Below are positions 45,993-55,548 of a stretch of DNA of 64,000 bases, piece by piece. Numbering within the stretch: the stretch's first letter is position 1; each line of letters begins with the position of its first letter. The DNA comes from Sphingomonas sp. Leaf208 (GTDB lineage: Bacteria; Pseudomonadota; Alphaproteobacteria; Sphingomonadales; Sphingomonadaceae), in contig NZ_LMKH01000034.1 in assembly GCF_001421415.1 (NCBI RefSeq), forward strand, positions 248,001 through 312,000, in the 5' to 3' direction. Position numbers and translations under genes: made by a program. The notes under the pieces are model-generated. The model searched no databases. It saw nothing but the letters and a program-made list of their open reading frames with translations, and was not told the origin of the DNA.

Positions 45993-47514
45993 ACGCGGTC
46001 TTCGGAATAGTCAGGGCGACGATCAGGCCGTCGTCGTTCCACGTCCGGTTCACGTTGCCGCCTAACTGACGCACCGCGCTCATTTCGATCAACTGCGTGC
46101 CAAAACCCGGTGGCGTCGCAGGCTGGGTGACGGACGGACCTCCCACCTCTCGCCAGTGCAATGTCACCGTATCGGTATTAGCCGCAACGGTGATCCGCAC
46201 CGTGCCGAGTTCGGTCGCGAGCGCACCGTATTTGGTCGCGTTGGTTGCAAGTTCGTGAAACATCAACGCGAGCGGAGTCGCGGAACGATCATCGATCGTC
46301 ACATCGTCGCCCACGACGCTGACACGGGCGCCATCGATTCGCTGATACGGCTCGAACAATTCGTGCAGCAAGCCATGCAGGCTATTCTGCGCCATCGATG
46401 GTCGTGAGTTGGCGCTATGCGGGCGGACGAAATCATGCGCGCGACCCAGCGCGTTGATGCGGTGACGCAAATCGGTCGCGATCCCGGCAAACTCCGGCTT
46501 TCCCCTCGCCGAGAACGCGATGAGTCCGGCGATCACCGCGAAGATGTTCTTGATGCGGTGGCTCAGCTCCTGGCTGATGACCTCGCGCTCCTCATAGGCC
46601 AGCTTCTGTTCGTGGATGTCGGTACACGTCCCGAACCAACGCGTAATCGCGCCGCTCGCGTCACGCACCGGCAGCGCACGGCCGAGCACCCAGCGGTACG
46701 TGCCGTCGAAATGCCGAAGCCTGTATTCGATGTTGTACGGCTCTCCGGTGTCGAGCGACTGGCGCCAGATCGCCCAGGCGCGATCCTGGTCGTCGGGGTG
46801 GAACATGTCGTTCCAGCCTTCGCCATCGGTCGTTCCTACCGGCGTACCGGTGAACTCGTACCAGCGCGCGTTGAAGTAATCGTGGAAGCCGTCGGGCAGC
46901 GTCGACCACACCATCTGCGGCATGGTGTCGGCGAGCGTGCGAAACTTGAGGTCGCTCGCCTCGAGCGTACGACGCGCCTCCGCCTCGGCCATAGCCTGCT
47001 CGCGTGCGGTGCGGCGATCGTCCAGCCGGCCCATCGCCGCCTTGGCCAGCAGCGTGAGGCCGTCGCGCTGGAACCGGGTCAGGCCTTCGCGAGGCTCGTT
47101 CGCGAGCACGCAGAGCGCACCCAGCGGCACGCCCTCGCTGGAGACGAGCGGCGCGCCGGCGTAGAAGCGCACATACGGCTCGCCCGTCACCAGCGGGTTG
47201 TCGACGAAGCGCGGATCGGCCTGCGCGTCGGGCACTTCCATCACCTCGTGATGGTGCATCGCGTGCGCGCAGAACGACATGCTGCGCGGAGTCTGCTCCA
47301 GGTCGAAGCCGGTCCGCGCCAGGAAACGCTGATATTCCTCCTCGACCAGGCTCAGCAACGCGACCGGGGCGCCGCACAGCTCGGCTGCGAACGCCACGAT
47401 ATCGTCGAGCTGGCCCTTCGCGCGCGCACCGGCGACGTCGTAGGCCGAGATCACGCGGGAGCGCTCGGCCTCGTCGAACGTGGCGGTATTGGGAACGGAA
47501 TACAGCGTCGTCAC
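45982..47514 (-). CDS. GAF-PAS sensor histidine kinase, HWE/HisKA_2 type
   Basis: A 510-residue soluble kinase with no TM helix. GAF domain about 30-165 (FCAHAMHHHEVMEVPDAQADPRF, FYAGAPLVSSEGVPLGALCVL), PAS domain about 190-310 with a PAC end (RWFGTCTDIHEQK), and an HWE-type kinase region from 311. The phospho-acceptor His319 is in SHRIKNIFAVI, followed by ALMFHELATNATKYGAL (N-box) and GFGTQLIEMS. The WYEFTG and NIEYRLRHFDG stretches suggest a generic PAS rather than a LOV domain. HWE kinases in alphaproteobacteria often feed the PhyR general stress pathway; that link is inference. Confidence 0.93.
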   Translation of the reverse strand: MTTLYSVPNTATFDEAERSRVISAYDVAGARAKGQLDDIVAFAAELCGAPVALLSLVEEEYQRFLARTGFDLEQTPRSMSFCAHAMHHHEVMEVPDAQADPRFVDNPLVTGEPYVRFYAGAPLVSSEGVPLGALCVLANEPREGLTRFQRDGLTLLAKAAMGRLDDRRTAREQAMAEAEARRTLEASDLKFRTLADTMPQMVWSTLPDGFHDYFNARWYEFTGTPVGTTDGEGWNDMFHPDDQDRAWAIWRQSLDTGEPYNIEYRLRHFDGTYRWVLGRALPVRDASGAITRWFGTCTDIHEQKLAYEEREVISQELSHRIKNIFAVIAGLIAFSARGKPEFAGIATDLRHRINALGRAHDFVRPHSANSRPSMAQNSLHGLLHELFEPYQRIDGARVSVVGDDVTIDDRSATPLALMFHELATNATKYGALATELGTVRITVAANTDTVTLHWREVGGPSVTQPATPPGFGTQLIEMSAVRQLGGNVNRTWNDDGLIVALTIPKTAFSR

Positions 47515-47519
47515 GGCAA

Positions 47520-48122
47520 TCAGAACGGCACGTCGTCGTCGAGATCATCCGAGAAGCCGCCGGTCTGGCCGAAGCTGCCGCCGCGTGCGCCGCCACCGCT
47601 ACCGCCACCCGAGGGTGCGCTGCCGCCGCGACCGCCACCGCCACCGCCGTAACCGCCGCCGCCACCCGACGAACCACCGCCGAAGTCGTTGCCGCCGCCA
47701 CCGCCGGCCCAGTCGTCGCCACCGCCGCGGCTACTACCTCCGCCGCCTGCGCCGCCACCCTGGCCGCCGTTCGGACCGTCGAGCATCGTCAGCACGCTGT
47801 TGAAGCCCTGCAGTACGATCTCGGTCGAATATTTGTCCTGACCCTGCGCGTCCTGCCACTTCCGGGTCTGGAGCGCGCCCTCGATATAGACCTTCGAGCC
47901 CTTGCGGAGGTACTTTTCGGCGACGTTCGCGAGACCTTCGTTGAAGATCGCGACCGAATGCCATTCAGTCTTTTCCTTGCGCTCGCCCGACATCTTGTCC
48001 TTCCAGGACTCGGATGTCGCGATGCGCAGGTTGACGACCTTGCCGCCGTTCTGGAACGCCTTGCTCTCCGGGTCGCGACCCAGATTGCCGACGATGATGA
48101 CCTTGTTGACGCTGCCTGCCAC
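47520..48122 (-). CDS. ssb: Single-stranded DNA-binding protein
   Basis: A 200-residue SSB. N-terminal OB fold (1-110): [54 protein letters not shown] very long Gly-rich linker (118-185) follows, and the acidic tip DDLDDDVPF recruits repair and replication partners. The start follows family length. It lies downstream of feoB and upstream of the kinase gene (only 5 bases), all on the minus strand. Confidence 0.96.
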   Translation of the reverse strand: MAGSVNKVIIVGNLGRDPESKAFQNGGKVVNLRIATSESWKDKMSGERKEKTEWHSVAIFNEGLANVAEKYLRKGSKVYIEGALQTRKWQDAQGQDKYSTEIVLQGFNSVLTMLDGPNGGQGGGAGGGGSSRGGGDDWAGGGGGNDFGGGSSGGGGGYGGGGGGRGGSAPSGGGSGGGARGGSFGQTGGFSDDLDDDVPF

Positions 48123-48185
48123 GAACCCAGGACTCCACTAGTAAGGTTTGATTGCTCAGACGAGCATGAACGAATATACGGTAGC

Positions 48186-48259
48186 GGCGTAGGACCTGGG
48201 TGCAGATTACCCGGTGGAAGGGATGATCGCTTCTGGGGAGAAGGACCAGGACCTACGCC
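48186..48259. repeat. Inverted repeat between feoB and ssb
   Basis: GGCGTAGGACCTGG (48186-48199) pairs with CCAGGACCTACGCC (48246-48259), with a single internal mismatch and a 46-base loop. It lies 34 bases after the feoB stop on the minus strand and about 64 bases before the ssb start. No T-run follows on either strand, so a simple terminator is doubtful; it may stabilise feoB mRNA or be a small structured RNA. Confidence 0.6.
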
Positions 48260-48292
48260 TTGAACGGATTTGGAGTCCGCTCAGTGCATCAC

Positions 48293-50167
48293 CTACAAAC
48301 CAGCGGCTACCGCCAGCCAATATGTGATTCCGGCCATGATGTAGGCGGCGGCGAACAAATAGCCAACCATGAAGGCGGGCCATTTCCACCCATTTGTCTC
48401 GCGGCGGGTGACGGCGATCGTCGAAATGCACTGCGGCGCGAACACGAACCACATCAGGAAGGCAAGTGCGGTCGGGAGGCTCCAGCGACCGCGCAGGTTC
48501 TCGATCATCGCCTTGCCGCCCTGGTTGCTGGCGGGATCGTCGATCGCATAGACGGTGCCGATCGCCGCGACCGCGACTTCGCGCGCGGCCATCGCCGGGA
48601 TCAGCGCGAGGACGATGTCGCGGTTGAAGCCGATCGGTGCGAATACCGGCGCGATGCCGTTGGCGATGCGGCCGGCGACAGAATAATCGACGGCCGAGAT
48701 CTTCGGTGCGCCAGCGGGCTGTTCGGGCGGCTTGGGGAAGCTCAGCAGCACCCACAGGATGATCGTCGAGGTGAGAATGATGCCGCCGGCGCGCTTCAGG
48801 AAGATCTGCGCGCGGCTCCACAGGCCGATGCCGACGTCGCGCCACTGCGGCCACTGGTATTTCGGCATCTCCATCATGAAGCCCGACGATACGCCCTTGG
48901 TGACCGTCCGGCGCAGCACCAGCGCGGCGACGAACGCGCCGACGATGCCCATCACGTACAGCCCGAGCATCACCAGACCCTGCAACCCAACGAAGGGCAG
49001 CACCTGCGTGTTCGGGATGAAAGCACCGATGATCAGCGTGTAGACCGGCAGCCGCGCGGAGCACGTCATCAGCGGCGCGATCAGGATCGTCGTCAGGCGG
49101 TCCTTCTCGTCGTCGATCGTCCGCGTCGCCATGATGCCGGGGATCGCGCAGGCGAAGCTCGACAGCAGCGGGATGAACGCGCGGCCCGACAGCCCGACGC
49201 TCGCCATCACCCGGTCCATCAGAAACGCCGCGCGGACCATATAGCCGCTCGCCTCGAGCACGAGGATGAAGAGGAACAGGATCAGGATCTGCGGCAGGAA
49301 CACGATCACCGCACCGACGCCGGCGATCACGCCGTCGACCAGCAGCGAGCGAAGCAGCGAGTCGGGCAGTTCGGCGGTCAGGAACCCCTGCAACGCGGTG
49401 AAGCCCGCATCGATCGCGTCCATGAACGGCTGCGCCCAGCTGAACACCGCCTGGAACATCAGGAACATGATCGCGAGTAGCAGGATCGGCCCGGCGACGG
49501 GGTGCAGCGCGACCGCGTCGAGCATGTGCGTCCAGCGGCGGACCTGCGTCTCGGACACGGTCGCCGAGGTGGCGATCTGGCGCGCGCGACGCTGGAGCGT
49601 GACGATGTCGTCCTGCACGCTGCCGTCCGATTTCCGAAGGCGCATCGGGCCGTTGACGACGATGCCGGACAGCGCCGCCTTCAACTCGTCGAGGCCTCGC
49701 TTGCGCACCGCGACGGTCGAGATCACCGGCACGCCGAGTTCGCGTTCGAGCACCTTGGGGTCGAGCTTCAGGCCGTCGCGCTCGGCGAGATCGACCATAT
49801 TGAGCGCGACCACGACCGGCAGGCCGAGTGCGATCAGCTGGAGCGTGAAGCGCAGATGGTTGTCGAGATTGGCGGCATCGACGACGACGACCAGCGCGTC
49901 GGGCAGGCGTTCGCCGTCCTGCGTGCCGGTGACGACGTCGCGCGTGACGCGCTCGTCGGGGGAGGAGGGTTCGAGGCTGTACGCGCCGGGCAGGTCGACC
50001 AGTTCGATCGGCCGGCCGTCGTCGAGCATCAGCCGCCCGACTTTCCGCTCCACCGTGACGCCGGGATAATTGCCGACCTTCTGGCGCGCACCCGTGAGCG
50101 CATTGAACAGCGCGCTTTTGCCGGCATTGGGATTGCCGACCAGCGCAACCAGCGGTGCTGCGTTCAT
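48293..50167 (-). CDS. feoB: Ferrous iron transport protein B
   Basis: A 624-residue inner-membrane Fe2+ transporter. The N-terminal G domain has G1 GNPNAGKSALFNALTG (11-26), G3 DLPGAYSL (58-65) and G4 NMVD. The membrane part has two gate repeats: LLSSFACAIPGIMATRTI and FAPQCISTIAVTRRETNGW near the end. It is shorter than E. coli FeoB (773). It follows feoA by 9 bases. No Fur box was recognised. Confidence 0.96.
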   Translation of the reverse strand: MNAAPLVALVGNPNAGKSALFNALTGARQKVGNYPGVTVERKVGRLMLDDGRPIELVDLPGAYSLEPSSPDERVTRDVVTGTQDGERLPDALVVVVDAANLDNHLRFTLQLIALGLPVVVALNMVDLAERDGLKLDPKVLERELGVPVISTVAVRKRGLDELKAALSGIVVNGPMRLRKSDGSVQDDIVTLQRRARQIATSATVSETQVRRWTHMLDAVALHPVAGPILLLAIMFLMFQAVFSWAQPFMDAIDAGFTALQGFLTAELPDSLLRSLLVDGVIAGVGAVIVFLPQILILFLFILVLEASGYMVRAAFLMDRVMASVGLSGRAFIPLLSSFACAIPGIMATRTIDDEKDRLTTILIAPLMTCSARLPVYTLIIGAFIPNTQVLPFVGLQGLVMLGLYVMGIVGAFVAALVLRRTVTKGVSSGFMMEMPKYQWPQWRDVGIGLWSRAQIFLKRAGGIILTSTIILWVLLSFPKPPEQPAGAPKISAVDYSVAGRIANGIAPVFAPIGFNRDIVLALIPAMAAREVAVAAIGTVYAIDDPASNQGGKAMIENLRGRWSLPTALAFLMWFVFAPQCISTIAVTRRETNGWKWPAFMVGYLFAAAYIMAGITYWLAVAAGL

Positions 50168-50176
50168 TTTAAAGGA

Positions 50177-50452
50177 TTATTCAGCCGCGGCAGGCATTGG
50201 CGAGACGTGGATCGCGCCGGCGACCGCACGGCGGAGCGCGACGGTCATCCGGCCGATCCGGCAGGCGATCGGGCCCTGGCCCAGCGTCGCGCGGTGCAAA
50301 ACTTCCACATCGACACCCTCGTCGAAGCCCAGTTCGCGCAACCGGCGCGCCTCGGGATCGGCAAGTCGTGCCCATTCGATCGCGGCAACGATGCCATGCT
50401 GCTTGCGAGGCAGCGTTTCGAGGCTGACGGAACGATCGGGGCGAGTGTCCAT
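50177..50452 (-). CDS. feoA: Ferrous iron transport protein A
   Basis: A 91-residue SH3-like FeoA: SVSLETLPRKQHGIVAAIEW, RLRELGFDEGVDVEVLHRATLGQGPIACRIGRMTVALRRAVAGAI is the complete family pattern. It acts with FeoB in the cytosol. First gene of a feoAB operon. Confidence 0.94.
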   Translation of the reverse strand: MDTRPDRSVSLETLPRKQHGIVAAIEWARLADPEARRLRELGFDEGVDVEVLHRATLGQGPIACRIGRMTVALRRAVAGAIHVSPMPAAAE

Positions 50453-50580
50453 GATGCGAGTGATTATCAGTAACGCCCGGGGAAGGGAAGCCCTAACCGT
50501 CGTGGGTTACGACCGTCTCAACGCCTCGCGATCCTGACGAAAGCTTGGCGCCAGAGGTACTTAGCGGATCGTTGGTGGCT

Positions 50581-51234
50581 TCAGGCAGTCGGATAGCGCA
50601 GGCGGCCAACGAATCGCGACAGGCTGAAACCGTGTTCGGTGCGCTTGAGGAACCCGGCCTTGGCCTTCTCGAACTGCATGATCCCGTTGATGCGACGACC
50701 GAGGAACGCACGGGTGTCGGCGAGGCTTTCGCTCTCGTCGTCGAGGAAGACCGTGATCGTCGACGCGTACACGCCGAGCAGGATCGTCCGCTTGGTGTAG
50801 TAATTATAGTCGGTCGCGACATCGCCGGCCGCGCGCCAGATCGTGTCGACCGTCCGCCAGCCAAGCCGCGTCGCTTTCGCCAGGTTCTGAGGGAGTGCGA
50901 GGATCGCGAGCGCACGCCGCAACGATTCGCGATCGATCGACGTTGCGTCGAGCCGCGCCGCGACCAGCGCGGTGATCTTCTCGCGGACCTTCATCAGCGC
51001 GAGCCGCTCGGGCGGCACCGCGGCCAGCATCACGTCATCGATGTGCGCGAACCACGCGTCGATCATGTCGACCGGGCCGTCCTTGAACGCGAGCGCGGCG
51101 ATGTCGGTGTCGACCCCCTCGGCCTGCGCAGCCATGTCGCGCGCGGCATCGCTCCAGCCGTCGAACGCCGCGTTGGCGGCGATGCCGGGTGCCAGCAGGG
51201 CGCGGATTTCGTCGAGCGTAAGGTCCTGGGTCAT
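50581..51234 (-). CDS. COQ9 family ubiquinone biosynthesis protein
   Basis: A 217-residue helical, TetR-like-fold protein. The C-terminal part ALPQNLAKATRLGWRTVDTIWRAAGDVATDYNYYTKRTILLGVYASTITVFLDD is strongly COQ9-like; COQ9 binds lipid and assists COQ7 in ubiquinone synthesis. The ATG overlaps the stop of the upstream DMT transporter gene (ATGA). Confidence 0.93.
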   Translation of the reverse strand: MTQDLTLDEIRALLAPGIAANAAFDGWSDAARDMAAQAEGVDTDIAALAFKDGPVDMIDAWFAHIDDVMLAAVPPERLALMKVREKITALVAARLDATSIDRESLRRALAILALPQNLAKATRLGWRTVDTIWRAAGDVATDYNYYTKRTILLGVYASTITVFLDDESESLADTRAFLGRRINGIMQFEKAKAGFLKRTEHGFSLSRFVGRLRYPTA

Positions 51235-52223
51235 ACCGTCTCCTGCCGTTCAAAATCAGGCGTATCAAGCGTGTCTTCAAGGGGGACTTCCGGGGGAGGT
51301 CCCCGGCGGACGAGCACCAGCGCGACCCCCACCATCACGACACCGACCAGATCCGCCGCGCCAAGCCGCTCGCCGTACACCAGCCACCCTACCACGCCGG
51401 CGACCACTGGCTGGATCAGCAGCGCAATCCCGATCACCAACGGCGAGAAGCGGCCGAGCGCGTAGATCATCAGGCCTTGCCCGAGCACCTGGCTGCACAG
51501 AGCGAGCCCGATCAGCGGCCCCCAGTGCGTCGGCATCACGCGCTCGCCCATCGCCAGCGCGAACACGAGCAGCGGCACGATCCCCGCCAGCGTCGACAAG
51601 GTCAGCGCGGACAGCGGCGCCAACGTCGCCCGCGCGCGCGCCATCAGGATGAAATAGACGGTATAAAGCAGCCCCGCGAGGATGCAGAGCAGATCGCCCA
51701 CGAGGTTCTTCGCATCGAGCTGATACGACCGCCCGAGCAACAGCGCAGCGCCCGTCGCCGCCAGTACCAGCGCCCAGCCCTGAGTCCGCGTCGGCCACGT
51801 CTTCGCGATCAGGAAGCCGTAGATCGGAAAGATCAGCGTCGCCGCGTTGCCGAACAGCGTCGCATTGGCGAGCGTCGTGCGCCGAATGCCGAGATGCCAC
51901 GCGCCGAGATCGGCCGCGAAACACACGCCGCCGACGATCAACCCGATCCACACGCCGCGGCTCAACCGGGTCGGCCGCGCGCCCTGCTGGACCGCCAATG
52001 CGATCAGGAACGGCACCGCCAACGTCAGCCGCCAGAACCCCGCGGCCACCGGGCCGACCTCGGTCGCACGGACGAACCACGGCCCGAACGCCAGCGCGAC
52101 ATTCGCCACCACCAGCGCGGCGAAGGCGATAAGTCCCGGCGCGGCAACACTTTCCGCAACCGGCGTCAAACCGTGCGGCGTATCGGGCACGCTAGATAAT
52201 CTTTGCGGGTCGGGGCGATGCAT
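51231..52223 (-). CDS. DMT family transporter (EamA-like)
   Basis: A 330-residue inner-membrane protein with about ten hydrophobic helices in two EamA halves. GPWFVRATEVGPVAAGFWRLTLAVPFL and LGQGLMIYALGRFSPLVIGIALLIQPVVAGVVGWLVYGE are typical. It probably exports a small metabolite. The N-terminal 25 residues are unconserved, so the true start could be later. It is translationally coupled to the COQ9 gene downstream. Confidence 0.9.
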   Translation of the reverse strand: MHRPDPQRLSSVPDTPHGLTPVAESVAAPGLIAFAALVVANVALAFGPWFVRATEVGPVAAGFWRLTLAVPFLIALAVQQGARPTRLSRGVWIGLIVGGVCFAADLGAWHLGIRRTTLANATLFGNAATLIFPIYGFLIAKTWPTRTQGWALVLAATGAALLLGRSYQLDAKNLVGDLLCILAGLLYTVYFILMARARATLAPLSALTLSTLAGIVPLLVFALAMGERVMPTHWGPLIGLALCSQVLGQGLMIYALGRFSPLVIGIALLIQPVVAGVVGWLVYGERLGAADLVGVVMVGVALVLVRRGPPPEVPLEDTLDTPDFERQETV

Positions 52224-52274
52224 GCCGCCCTGTAGCCTCCTATCTTCCGCCCGTCAGGCCAATAAGGAGCTTCC

Positions 52275-53363
52275 ATGCCTAGCCTTTTCGATCCGATTAC
52301 CCTTGGTGCCGTCGAAGCGCCGAACCGCATCATCATGGCGCCGCTCACCCGCGGGCGTGCCGACAGGGATGCGGTGCCGTCCGACATCATGGTCGAGTAT
52401 TACACGCAGCGTGCGAGCGCCGGCCTGATCATCTCGGAAGCCACCGGCATCAGCCGCGAAGGTCTCGGCTGGCCGTTCGCGCCGGGTTTGTGGACCGATG
52501 CGCAGGTCGCCGCCTGGAAGCCCGTCACCGACTCGGTTCACGCCGCCGGCGGTCGGATCGTCGCGCAGCTGTGGCACATGGGTCGCCAGGGCCACTCGTC
52601 GGTCTACGAGACGCAGCCCGTGTCGTCGTCGGCAACCGCGACCGAAGGCCAGGCGCACACGTTCGAGGGCAAGAAGGATTTCGAGGTCGCGCGTCCGCTC
52701 GAGACCAACGAGATCCCGCGCCTGCTGGCCGATTACGAGCTGGCAACAAAGAACGCATTGGCGGCCGGCTTTGACGGCGTGCAGATCCACGCGGCCAATG
52801 GCTATCTGATCGACCAGTTCCTGCGCGACAACGCCAATTTCCGTACCGACGAATATGGCGGCTCGATCGAGAACCGCGTCCGCCTGCTCCGTGAAGTCGC
52901 CGAGCGCGTGATCTCGGTTGCCGGCGCCGACCGCGTCAGCGTCCGCCTGTCGCCCAACGGTGATTCGCAGGGCGTCGACGACAGCAACCCCGAGGCGCTG
53001 TTCACCGCCGCCGCAAAGGCGCTGTCCGATCTCGGCATCGCGTTCCTCGAACTGCGCGAGCCCGGCCCCGACGGCACGTTCGGCAAGACCGACGTCCCGA
53101 AGCTCAGCCCGGCGATCCGCAAGGTCTTCAACGGCGTCCTGGTCGTGAACTCGGACTACACGACCGTCGAGGAAGCGCAGGCCGAGCTCGATTCGGGCAA
53201 TGCCGACGCGATCACCTTCGGCCGTACGTTCATAGCGAACCCGGACCTCCCCGAGCGCCTGCGCACCGGCGCGCCGCTCGCGAAGGACGATGCGAAGACG
53301 TGGTACAGCCAGGGCCGCGAGGGCTACATCGACTACCCCGCGCTCGAAACCGCGAACGCCTAA
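52275..53363 (+). CDS. Old yellow enzyme family alkene reductase
   Basis: A 362-residue FMN-dependent NAD(P)H:flavin oxidoreductase of the NemA type. MAPLTRGRADRDAVPSDIMVEYYTQRASAGLIISEAT, AQLWHMGRQGHSS, the active-site HAANGYLIDQFLRD with its His/Asn pair, NFRTDEYGGSIENR and FGRTFIANPDLPERL are all present. It reduces activated C=C bonds or nitro esters. AAGGAG lies 7 bases before the ATG. Confidence 0.94.
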   Translation: MPSLFDPITLGAVEAPNRIIMAPLTRGRADRDAVPSDIMVEYYTQRASAGLIISEATGISREGLGWPFAPGLWTDAQVAAWKPVTDSVHAAGGRIVAQLWHMGRQGHSSVYETQPVSSSATATEGQAHTFEGKKDFEVARPLETNEIPRLLADYELATKNALAAGFDGVQIHAANGYLIDQFLRDNANFRTDEYGGSIENRVRLLREVAERVISVAGADRVSVRLSPNGDSQGVDDSNPEALFTAAAKALSDLGIAFLELREPGPDGTFGKTDVPKLSPAIRKVFNGVLVVNSDYTTVEEAQAELDSGNADAITFGRTFIANPDLPERLRTGAPLAKDDAKTWYSQGREGYIDYPALETANA

Positions 53364-53367
53364 GCTT

Positions 53368-53492
53368 GATCTTCCCTCGCAAGGGGGATGTGGCAGGCGC
53401 CAGCCTGACGGAGGGGGAGGCACGCGAAACGCAGGTTCCGTGTCCCCCCCTCCGTCACCTACGGCGACACCTCCCCTAGGCGGGGGAGGATC
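53368..53492. repeat. Family D inverted repeat copy 2 (decayed)
   Basis: The arms resemble 81-206 but carry several mismatches: GATCTTCCCTCGCAAGGGGG on the left against CTAGGCGGGGGAGGATC on the right. The inner GACGGAGGGGGAGG and CCCCCCTCCGTC blocks are kept. It lies downstream of the old yellow enzyme gene. Confidence 0.75.
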
Positions 53493-53584
53493 GTGAAGAC
53501 GAATCCCTAGTCACCGGAGATGTCATCGCCTAGCAGCGCGCTTCTGCGCCTCTAGGTGGCGCACCGGTGACGACAGGATCAAAC

Positions 53585-54079
53585 ATGACCGACGGCTGGC
53601 CGAGCGGCGGCAGGGGAACGGGACCGCTCACGCCGGGCGCCGCCGACCGTGCCGCAAAGCGGGCGGAAGAGCGCGCCAATGGCCGCGAGCAGCGCGCGAA
53701 GGAACGGCTTGCCGCGTCCGAACAGCGATCCGAATCGCGCGCCGCGCAACGTGATCTTCAGTCCCAGGAGCGCGAACGTGCCCGCGAAGACCGCCGAATC
53801 GAAGAGGATCAGCGGATCAAGGCGCGGCTTGATGCGCCGCCGACCAACGATGTCGAGGCGCTGAAGATCTCCAAACGCCGCCGTTCGGGCGCGCTTGCGC
53901 GCAGCGGCGAAGAATCGAAAACTGATCGCGACACGCGTAGCTACAAGACCATCGTCGACACCGTGCGTATTCGCACGCTCGCCGATCGCGGCGCGTCGGT
54001 GGCAGGGCTCGCCGGCGCGTTCGGCATCACGATCGAAGAGGTCGAGGCGGCTTTGCTGGAAACGGCCCCGCAGGACTAG
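53585..54079 (+). CDS. Charged coiled-coil hypothetical protein
   Basis: A 164-residue protein. Residues about 15-90 are almost wholly Ala/Arg/Glu/Gln (AADRAAKRAEERANGREQRA...), predicted as a long coiled coil. The last 50 residues (IRTLADRGASVAGLAGAFGITIEEVEAALL) look like a small helix-turn-helix. A DNA-binding or structural role is possible, but no family is recognised. ATG 53585 is chosen over a GTG six codons upstream. Confidence 0.65.
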   Translation: MTDGWPSGGRGTGPLTPGAADRAAKRAEERANGREQRAKERLAASEQRSESRAAQRDLQSQERERAREDRRIEEDQRIKARLDAPPTNDVEALKISKRRRSGALARSGEESKTDRDTRSYKTIVDTVRIRTLADRGASVAGLAGAFGITIEEVEAALLETAPQD

Positions 54080-54082
54080 GGG

Positions 54083-54457
54083 TTAGGTGGCGGTACGACC
54101 CCCGGCCAGCCACGCCTTAGCCTCGTCGATATCGAGGAACGTCCGGCAATTCTCGGCCTTCAGATAGCGTTCGGTCTGGAGCTTCGCCAAATGCGACGCG
54201 ACCACCGCCGCGATCGGTGCCGACGTCACCTTGAGCGCCTTGGGCATCATCGCCTCCAGCGCATCGACGACCTTCAACGGCTGGATCGCGGCCTTGCGCA
54301 GGTCGGCAAGCACGACGAACCGGCCGTGATACAGCCGCGCTGCCGATCCCCGAGCTAGCAGTTCCGCAGAGAACGTCGCCGTCGTCGCGACCGACCAGAA
54401 CCCCTCGGTGACGATGTTGAGTGTCTTGGTCGGGACGTCGAAGCTGATCGTGTACAT
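54083..54457 (-). CDS. STAS/SpoIIAA-like domain protein
   Basis: A 124-residue single-domain protein. The alternating pattern MYTISFDVPTKTLNIVTEGFWS, FVVLADLRKAAIQPL and APIAAVVASHLAKLQTERYL fits a SpoIIAA-like (STAS superfamily) fold. An ATG six codons upstream is possible. Its last codon lies 3 bases from the stop of the convergent coiled-coil gene. Role unknown. Confidence 0.6.
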   Translation of the reverse strand: MYTISFDVPTKTLNIVTEGFWSVATTATFSAELLARGSAARLYHGRFVVLADLRKAAIQPLKVVDALEAMMPKALKVTSAPIAAVVASHLAKLQTERYLKAENCRTFLDIDEAKAWLAGGRTAT

Positions 54458-54531
54458 AGTGGTTTCCGGTAACATCAGCGTCTTAACGAGACCCTGATGA
54501 CTAGGGATCTTTCGCCGCCGGCTATCTTTCT

Positions 54532-54598
54532 TGTTCTCCCGCGAAGGCGGGAGCCCAGGGTCACGAACGCCGTCGTGTCCCGCCTGTGCGGGGGAACG
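54532..54598. repeat. Family C inverted repeat copy 1
   Basis: TGTTCTCCCGCGAAGGCGGG and CCCGCCTGTGCGGGGGAACG are near reverse complements with a short loop. It lies between two minus-strand genes. Confidence 0.78.
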
Positions 54599-54618
54599 GA
54601 TATGGGGATAAGAAAGCT

Positions 54619-55440
54619 TTAATCCGTACCCGGCAGGTCGACATGGATCCGGCGGAAGCGCGCCTCGACCAGACTGTACGTACCGAACAGCGCCAGCCCG
54701 ATACCGGTCAGCGCCAGCAGCCACTTGCCGCCCGGTTGTGATTGCAGCCGCTCCAGCGCCTCGGCCACGCCGCCCGCGTCGCTGGCATGTGCGGTCCAGG
54801 CAGCCAATCCGAACAGCCCGGCGACGATCAGGAACACTAGCGCCCGCGCACCGTAGCCGATCCGGCCCATCGTGCAGACATAGCCGGGCGCAGGGGCGTC
54901 GCCGCGCAGGTCGTGGATGAAGTCGCCGCGCCACGCCTTCTGGGCCTGCTGGAACGCAGCGACGAGCACGCCGACCGCAACCGCGCCAACCAGAACCCGT
55001 CCCGCCGGCTGGTCGAGCAGCAACGCGGTCCAATCACGCGCGCTCTCGTCTCCGGGCGAGACGGCGACGTCGCGTGATCCGGTCTTCACGGCCAGCTTGG
55101 CAGCGGTCCAGGCGAGGATCAGGTGCGCGATCCCGCTGACGACATGACCGATCCGCTTGAGGCTGCCCTCGACGTCGCTGCCGATCTGCTCGGGGTTCGC
55201 CGCCGCCGCCGCCTCCGTCAGTCGCCAGACCGCATAGCCGAGCAGGCCGGCGGCGACGATCGCGAGCAGTACCGGGCCGAACGCCTCGTCCGCCATCGAC
55301 CCGATCGCGCCCTGGTTGTCGGCGATCTTGCCACCGCGCAACGCCGCGTCCACCGCGAACCACCCGACGAGAATATACACCACCCCGCGCGCGGCGAAGC
55401 CGAGTTTGGCGAGCAACGTCGCATTCGCATCCGAAATCAT
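54619..55440 (-). CDS. DUF1206 membrane protein
   Basis: A 273-residue integral membrane protein with six predicted TM helices arranged as three DUF1206 repeats: FAARGVVYILVGWFAVDAAL, IGHVVSGIAHLILAWTAAKLA and IGYGARALVFLIVAGLFGLAAW share the G-x-x-A-R/S-G-x-V-Y/F-hydrophobic pattern. The ATG 55440 starts the conserved part; further upstream reading runs into family C repeats. Function of DUF1206 proteins is not known. Confidence 0.9.
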   Translation of the reverse strand: MISDANATLLAKLGFAARGVVYILVGWFAVDAALRGGKIADNQGAIGSMADEAFGPVLLAIVAAGLLGYAVWRLTEAAAAANPEQIGSDVEGSLKRIGHVVSGIAHLILAWTAAKLAVKTGSRDVAVSPGDESARDWTALLLDQPAGRVLVGAVAVGVLVAAFQQAQKAWRGDFIHDLRGDAPAPGYVCTMGRIGYGARALVFLIVAGLFGLAAWTAHASDAGGVAEALERLQSQPGGKWLLALTGIGLALFGTYSLVEARFRRIHVDLPGTD

Positions 55441-55548
55441 GAGCGCCCCTTTGTTACGGAGGCATAACGGCGCGGCGCGCGTGACGTTCCTGTGGTGAGG
55501 CAGTAGAGGACTGTGGGGGGCGGCTATCCCTTCCGAGCAAGCAAGATT

